A DNA stretch of 64,000 bases, from contig NZ_CP034328.1 in assembly GCF_003940805.1 (NCBI RefSeq), forward strand, positions 434,001 through 498,000, read 5' to 3'. The translations under genes and the position numbers were made by a program. The stretch is from Tabrizicola piscis (GTDB lineage Bacteria; Pseudomonadota; Alphaproteobacteria; Rhodobacterales; Rhodobacteraceae). Positions 60,614-64,000 of the stretch are shown piece after piece. The notes below the pieces were generated by a model. It made no database searches, was not told the DNA's origin, and saw nothing but the letters and a program-made list of their open reading frames with translations. Positions within the stretch are counted from its first letter, which is position 1; each line of letters opens with the position of its first letter.

Positions 60614-61375
60614 TCAAAGGCCAACCGGCGGACCCAAATGGGACAGGGCGGGAGGTTTCTTTTGGCGTGATCGCAGTTTCTGAACGGCACGCTGGACGCG
60701 CTTGCGGGACGCGGAAGAGCCGAGGCCGAGCGCACGCCCCGCCTCTTCATGGGTTTCGCCAAGGAGGAACACTCGCGTCAGGAGGAGTGCGTCCTTCCGA
60801 CTGATGCCGACAAGGTGGTCCGCCAGATCAGGAGCGTCGCCCGCTTTATCTGCTATCGCTTCAGCGACGGCCGATGCGATCGCGGGCTCATCGATCGGCC
60901 GGCTGGCTTCGGCGTGCACTCGGTCCTCGATCAAGGCGCGGCGAATGTCGCGCTCCAAATTGCGAAGGAGTGTGCCTGCGACGGCGGTGACTTTTTCGAG
61001 ATTGACGGTCAGGATAGCTTCGCCCAACCGGCCAATCATTTCCGCCGCAAGGTCGTGGTGCGCTGACGGAAACCCCCGGGCGAGCCGCCAGAACACCGCA
61101 TCAAGGCCCGGCCAGAGTGCGACGATGACCATCACCTGCGCGGTCGACCGGTGACTCTGATCTGACTGTGCCGCGGCAACCAGCGCGCGGATCACACCGA
61201 ACCGAGATGTCGGATCAGCTGTCGATTCGCGCTGATGTTCCATGAGGGAGGCAATTGTTGGAAACGCGGCAAGCTCGGAATGAGCGAGACCCATCACCTT
61301 GTACTCGGTTTCGGATGAGGTGCGATTCAGCACGCGGGTGAAGGAAGCGTGAAGTGCGGACCAGGAGGCGCGCAT
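60614..61375 (-). CDS. Sigma-70 region 4-like phage protein
   Basis: A 253-residue protein. The C-terminal 70 residues read LVGISRKDALLLTRVFLLGE, THEEAGRALGLGSSASRKRV, QRAVQKLRSRQKK, an HTH of the sigma region 4 type (ALLLTRVFLLGETHEEAGRALG) with a basic tail. The N-terminal 150 residues are helical without a clear sigma2 domain. It may be a phage regulator or partial sigma-like factor for late genes. ATG 61375 with AAAGG about 10 nt upstream. It lies between the Com-like gene and the tiny gene in the early region. Confidence 0.68.
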   Translation of the reverse strand: MRASWSALHASFTRVLNRTSSETEYKVMGLAHSELAAFPTIASLMEHQRESTADPTSRFGVIRALVAAAQSDQSHRSTAQVMVIVALWPGLDAVFWRLARGFPSAHHDLAAEMIGRLGEAILTVNLEKVTAVAGTLLRNLERDIRRALIEDRVHAEASRPIDEPAIASAVAEAIADKAGDAPDLADHLVGISRKDALLLTRVFLLGETHEEAGRALGLGSSASRKRVQRAVQKLRSRQKKPPALSHLGPPVGL

Positions 61376-61478
61376 GACGTCCAGCCTTTCGGCCGGGCGT
61401 CTGGCGCCTCACGGGGGCTCGCAGAGGGTTGCGAAGTTGGAAAAGCGAAACGGGCGCCCAGGGGCACCCGCTGCGATG

Positions 61479-61691
61479 TCAGGTCCGGTTGGGGGTACCG
61501 CAGCCGTGGCAGGTCGCGTCGACCGGCAGGCTCACCAGGTAGTTGTGACGCTGAAGCCGGATGTGCAGGCGCGCGCCGTGGCGGACGCCGAGCAGCTTGC
61601 CGCACTCAACGCAGCGCCACTCCGCTGCTTGGATGGCAGACGGAGGACGGGCGGCACTTGTGGGTGGACGGTGGTCGAACGGATAGGCCAT
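61479..61691 (-). CDS. Small zinc-ribbon protein (Com-like)
   Basis: A 70-residue protein with two CxxC pairs, CVEC (about residues 28-31) and CHGC (about 62-65), forming a probable zinc ribbon like phage Mu Com and related proteins. The intervening part is basic (RHGARLHIRLQRHNY). Com proteins bind RNA and activate translation of a phage methylase; a similar task is possible, since a methyltransferase gene is in the same block. ATG 61691 follows AGGAG. It stands about 100 nt upstream of the sigma-like gene. Confidence 0.75.
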   Translation of the reverse strand: MAYPFDHRPPTSAARPPSAIQAAEWRCVECGKLLGVRHGARLHIRLQRHNYLVSLPVDATCHGCGTPNRT

Positions 61692-61784
61692 GGGAGGCTC
61701 CTGTGCATAAGCTACAGGGCGTCGATGCCTGCCCGAATCGGAGTTAGTCAGACCCTCCGATCGGAGTTGGAACGGAGTTGGAGA

Positions 61785-63968
61785 TCACGAAGCGATCTGC
61801 CATTGCCCCCTCTTGGGTGAATGCAGAAACCCGGATTTCAGCTTGTTCCAGAGATCCGCGCCGAAGATGTTGGAGAGAGACTGGCCTTCGATCCCAGCGA
61901 GCATGTTTTCGGTCTTCATTGAGCCCCCCGCCTTCTTAAAGGCTCCGACAAGTCGTCCCAGGACCAGGAGCCGATTTTCTCCCTCAATGCTGATAGTCCC
62001 TCTCCCGGGGACCTGGAGGATAGCGGTACTCCCGCCGGTCATTACCAGTTCAACCGTTTCGCCGCCTTGGGCCAAGTTTCGGTGCCGCAGGAATGCAGCA
62101 CGCAAGTTTTCGGTGTCGAATACCAAGGCCTCAACTTCATCGACCGGGGTCTCAACCAAGTTATCTACGACAGACACCAGCACATTGGCCGCAAGCGTGA
62201 ACCCAGCGCGGCGTCCGGCGTTCAGAACTAGTCCAATCCCTAGATTGGATCTCGAACGCAGCGCAGTGTCGACCTCGGCATAGCACTTCTCATCCATGAG
62301 ACGACGGGCAAGGTAGACGGGAATCTGCGCGCCATCGACTTCGAGCGATCCAAGAGCCAGCATATTTGGGTTAATGACTTCAACTTTTTTCGACCGAAAC
62401 TGCTTGCAGGCATTCTGCTTCAGGTACTGTTCAACCCAGTCCGGCCTGACCCTATAGAGGCGATAGCGGCTTGCTTGGACGACCGGTGCCATCTGTCCCG
62501 GAGCAGCGCCGAGCTCGACCATATTGCTTCCCGCATCGACCACCGCAGCCTGGACGCCCATTCCATTCTCGTCTTCGATTAAATCTACGTCGTCCCAGCC
62601 GTAAGGGGCAAGAAACCCGAGATCCTGCAGCTTGTCGGCGTCAATGTTTCTTTCTATTAGCCATGCCCCGGTCACCTTTTCTGCTCCGGTATCCCAAAGC
62701 GTAAATGCTGCGGGCAGCACGGTGCGGAGGTCCGCATCGGTTGGAGCTCGTCCAACCGCCAGAATTCCCCACGCTCTAAGAAGCCGGTGACCTAGAGCCT
62801 GTTCAAAGGTGTCGGCCACGCTCATCAAGCTGCAGGTATTGCCATCGGAAATGGTAAAGGTGAGCGTTTGGTCCTCGCGATGTCCGGAACGCCGATACCG
62901 CACTGCAATTTCGACAAAACGTACAGCAACGGCGTTTGTGAAGACCTTTTCCAGCCCGGGCTGACTGTCGATTAGATTACGGACGTTCTGTCCGATGGTT
63001 GTTGAAAGGGCAATCCTGTTGCCAAGTGTCCTGATGCTTGCGTCGACCCGTATTAGCCAGACCTCCTTGATAAGAGCCTCCCCGTCCTCCGGGGTGCAAA
63101 GGTCCAGATCAGTCAGAAAGCGCGAAATATCGTAGGCCCGGAAGTCGACGGGCTGGTGAGACAAATCCTGCACCAGCACCTTTGTCACGAACGACTTCCA
63201 GACCAGATGACGGATGGCCCTCGTGTCTGCGCGGACGTGCAGAAGTCCCGTAGAGGGAACGAACACCACCATAGCTTCACCCGGCGGTCGGAAATAGAAT
63301 TTCGACACGGTTCCGTCGTCGTCGATCTCGCGCGCGGCCGTTGGCAGGTTCGGATGACGGATGATGTACATCTCTGCCTGGGGTTCTCCATCTTCAGCAG
63401 GAATATCGTATCTCTCTGTCCTGCACCCCGAACCCCGCTTAAGGCCCTGTTCCAAGTCTTGAAGAAACTCCTCCAGCGACTTGCCGCCAACGTGCCGTTC
63501 ATCGTCGCTGACCGGCGCCGCTTGAAATGTCTGATAATGCTTCTCATAACGACGATAGAGCCGCAGATGGAGAACATTCTCGGCCGCTTCGAACAACGGG
63601 GTTGCGTCCAGCCAAGCCCAGAGACTTCGAGCGAGCTCGTCATGGTGCGTTAGGAAGGCTGCAGTGTGCACCCCATCATCCTGGTCATGCAGCAAGCCTT
63701 CGAGAGCAAACTGCCCTCGTGGTCCGGCAATGTTTGCAATTCGTGTGGCTTCCGTTTCGAGCGGAAGCAGCGTCGACTTGAGCTCGTGGTCCAGCATCCT
63801 CAATGCGCGGTCGCGCCCGTCAGGGTGATCCGTCGCAAATCTGTAGTTGGCGAGCCAATCAGATCTTTGAAACGGCTTTCCCTCCATGAACCGCGCTAGC
63901 AGGTCTAAAGGAGCTTCGACCAGAACCCGGTGCAGGTTGGGGCAGGTCTTCGTCGGAGCACGGACCAT
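61785..63968 (-). CDS. Large protein of unknown function (727 residues)
   Basis: Start ATG 63968 with GCGGAGG 5 nt upstream; the frame is open beyond it to the window edge, without a site. The N-terminal third is helical (LLARFMEGKPFQRSDW, LWAWLDATPLFEAAENVLHL), with a charged segment around residues 150-200. The middle is mixed alpha/beta (VVFVPSTGLLHVRADTRAIR, YDISRFLTDLDL). The C-terminal 90 residues (GGSTAILQVPGRGTISIEG, KAGGSMKTENMLAGIEGQSL, DLWNKLKSGFLHSPKRGQWQ) look like a winged-helix domain. No nuclease, helicase or ATPase motif is evident. It does not resemble a structural phage protein. It is the first gene of the leftward phage block; an accessory or defence role is only a guess. 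Confidence 0.75.
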   Translation of the reverse strand: MVRAPTKTCPNLHRVLVEAPLDLLARFMEGKPFQRSDWLANYRFATDHPDGRDRALRMLDHELKSTLLPLETEATRIANIAGPRGQFALEGLLHDQDDGVHTAAFLTHHDELARSLWAWLDATPLFEAAENVLHLRLYRRYEKHYQTFQAAPVSDDERHVGGKSLEEFLQDLEQGLKRGSGCRTERYDIPAEDGEPQAEMYIIRHPNLPTAAREIDDDGTVSKFYFRPPGEAMVVFVPSTGLLHVRADTRAIRHLVWKSFVTKVLVQDLSHQPVDFRAYDISRFLTDLDLCTPEDGEALIKEVWLIRVDASIRTLGNRIALSTTIGQNVRNLIDSQPGLEKVFTNAVAVRFVEIAVRYRRSGHREDQTLTFTISDGNTCSLMSVADTFEQALGHRLLRAWGILAVGRAPTDADLRTVLPAAFTLWDTGAEKVTGAWLIERNIDADKLQDLGFLAPYGWDDVDLIEDENGMGVQAAVVDAGSNMVELGAAPGQMAPVVQASRYRLYRVRPDWVEQYLKQNACKQFRSKKVEVINPNMLALGSLEVDGAQIPVYLARRLMDEKCYAEVDTALRSRSNLGIGLVLNAGRRAGFTLAANVLVSVVDNLVETPVDEVEALVFDTENLRAAFLRHRNLAQGGETVELVMTGGSTAILQVPGRGTISIEGENRLLVLGRLVGAFKKAGGSMKTENMLAGIEGQSLSNIFGADLWNKLKSGFLHSPKRGQWQIAS

Positions 63969-64000
63969 GAATGCCTCCGCAAAAATTCGACTTCGCAAAA

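Noticed and set aside
1..64000. CRISPR arrays, rRNA genes and complete tRNAs
   Set aside because: No regularly spaced direct repeats, no rRNA-like blocks and no complete cloverleaf were seen on either strand.

Overview
The window reads as chromosome of a high-GC alphaproteobacterium of the Rhodobacterales (Rhodobacter/Paracoccus-like). I base this on the fused SecD-SecF protein, the heme-uptake locus with a TGA-N9-TCA iron-Rhodo box, several GGAAC-N16/17-CGTT promoters of the alphaproteobacterial EcfG general stress sigma factor, and the overall protein similarity pattern. I cannot assign a genus from sequence alone. No rRNA, complete tRNA or CRISPR array is visible.

1-24 kb is mostly orderly core and near-core DNA. 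It opens with the 3' part of secDF, then a DinB-fold protein. Next is a polar amino-acid ABC transporter operon (binding protein, two permeases, an M14 zinc deacylase, ATPase) with a divergent RpiR regulator. A secreted protein with three peptidoglycan-binding repeats and a DUF1428-DUF2200 pair follow. A complete heme system comes next: hmuSTUV on the minus strand, and divergent hmuR-exbB-exbD-tonB on the plus strand. After it lie a DUF892 ferritin-like protein, two membrane proteins and a Crp/Fnr regulator.

24-40 kb is more mosaic. Single genes (FAD/NAD(P) protein, GMC oxidoreductase fused to a Gfo/Idh/MocA domain, CAP-RTX exoprotein, LysR, DUF924, SLC13 permease, SGNH lipoprotein) are separated by debris. 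The debris consists of N-terminal IS6-family transposase fragments in one orientation, three copies of a dispersed repeat of about 70 bp, a broken SRAP gene, a broken serine recombinase and a tRNA-like 3' end.

40-53 kb carries metabolic and regulatory genes: an NmrA-like protein with TetR, an acyl-CoA ligase with TetR, and a VOC protein with TetR, each pair divergent with a visible operator palindrome. An ECF42 sigma factor with its YciI/DGPF partner lies back to back with an alpha/beta hydrolase, and the two directions share matching candidate ECF42 promoters. Three secreted or membrane-anchored proteins of unknown role follow, two of them in one overlapping operon.

53-64 kb is an incomplete prophage or phage-derived island read right to left: an unknown 727-aa protein, a Com-like zinc protein, a sigma-region-4-like protein, two tiny genes, a prim-pol/helicase, a large inverted repeat, an Amj-type lipid II flippase, a ParB-methyltransferase, and two terminase-type small proteins. 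It ends at a serine recombinase. No large terminase, portal or capsid gene lies in the window.

At least four canonical EcfG promoters precede DUF1428-DUF2200, DUF892, the FAD/NAD(P) protein and the SLC13 permease, and a variant precedes a small exported protein, so part of this window probably belongs to the general stress regulon.
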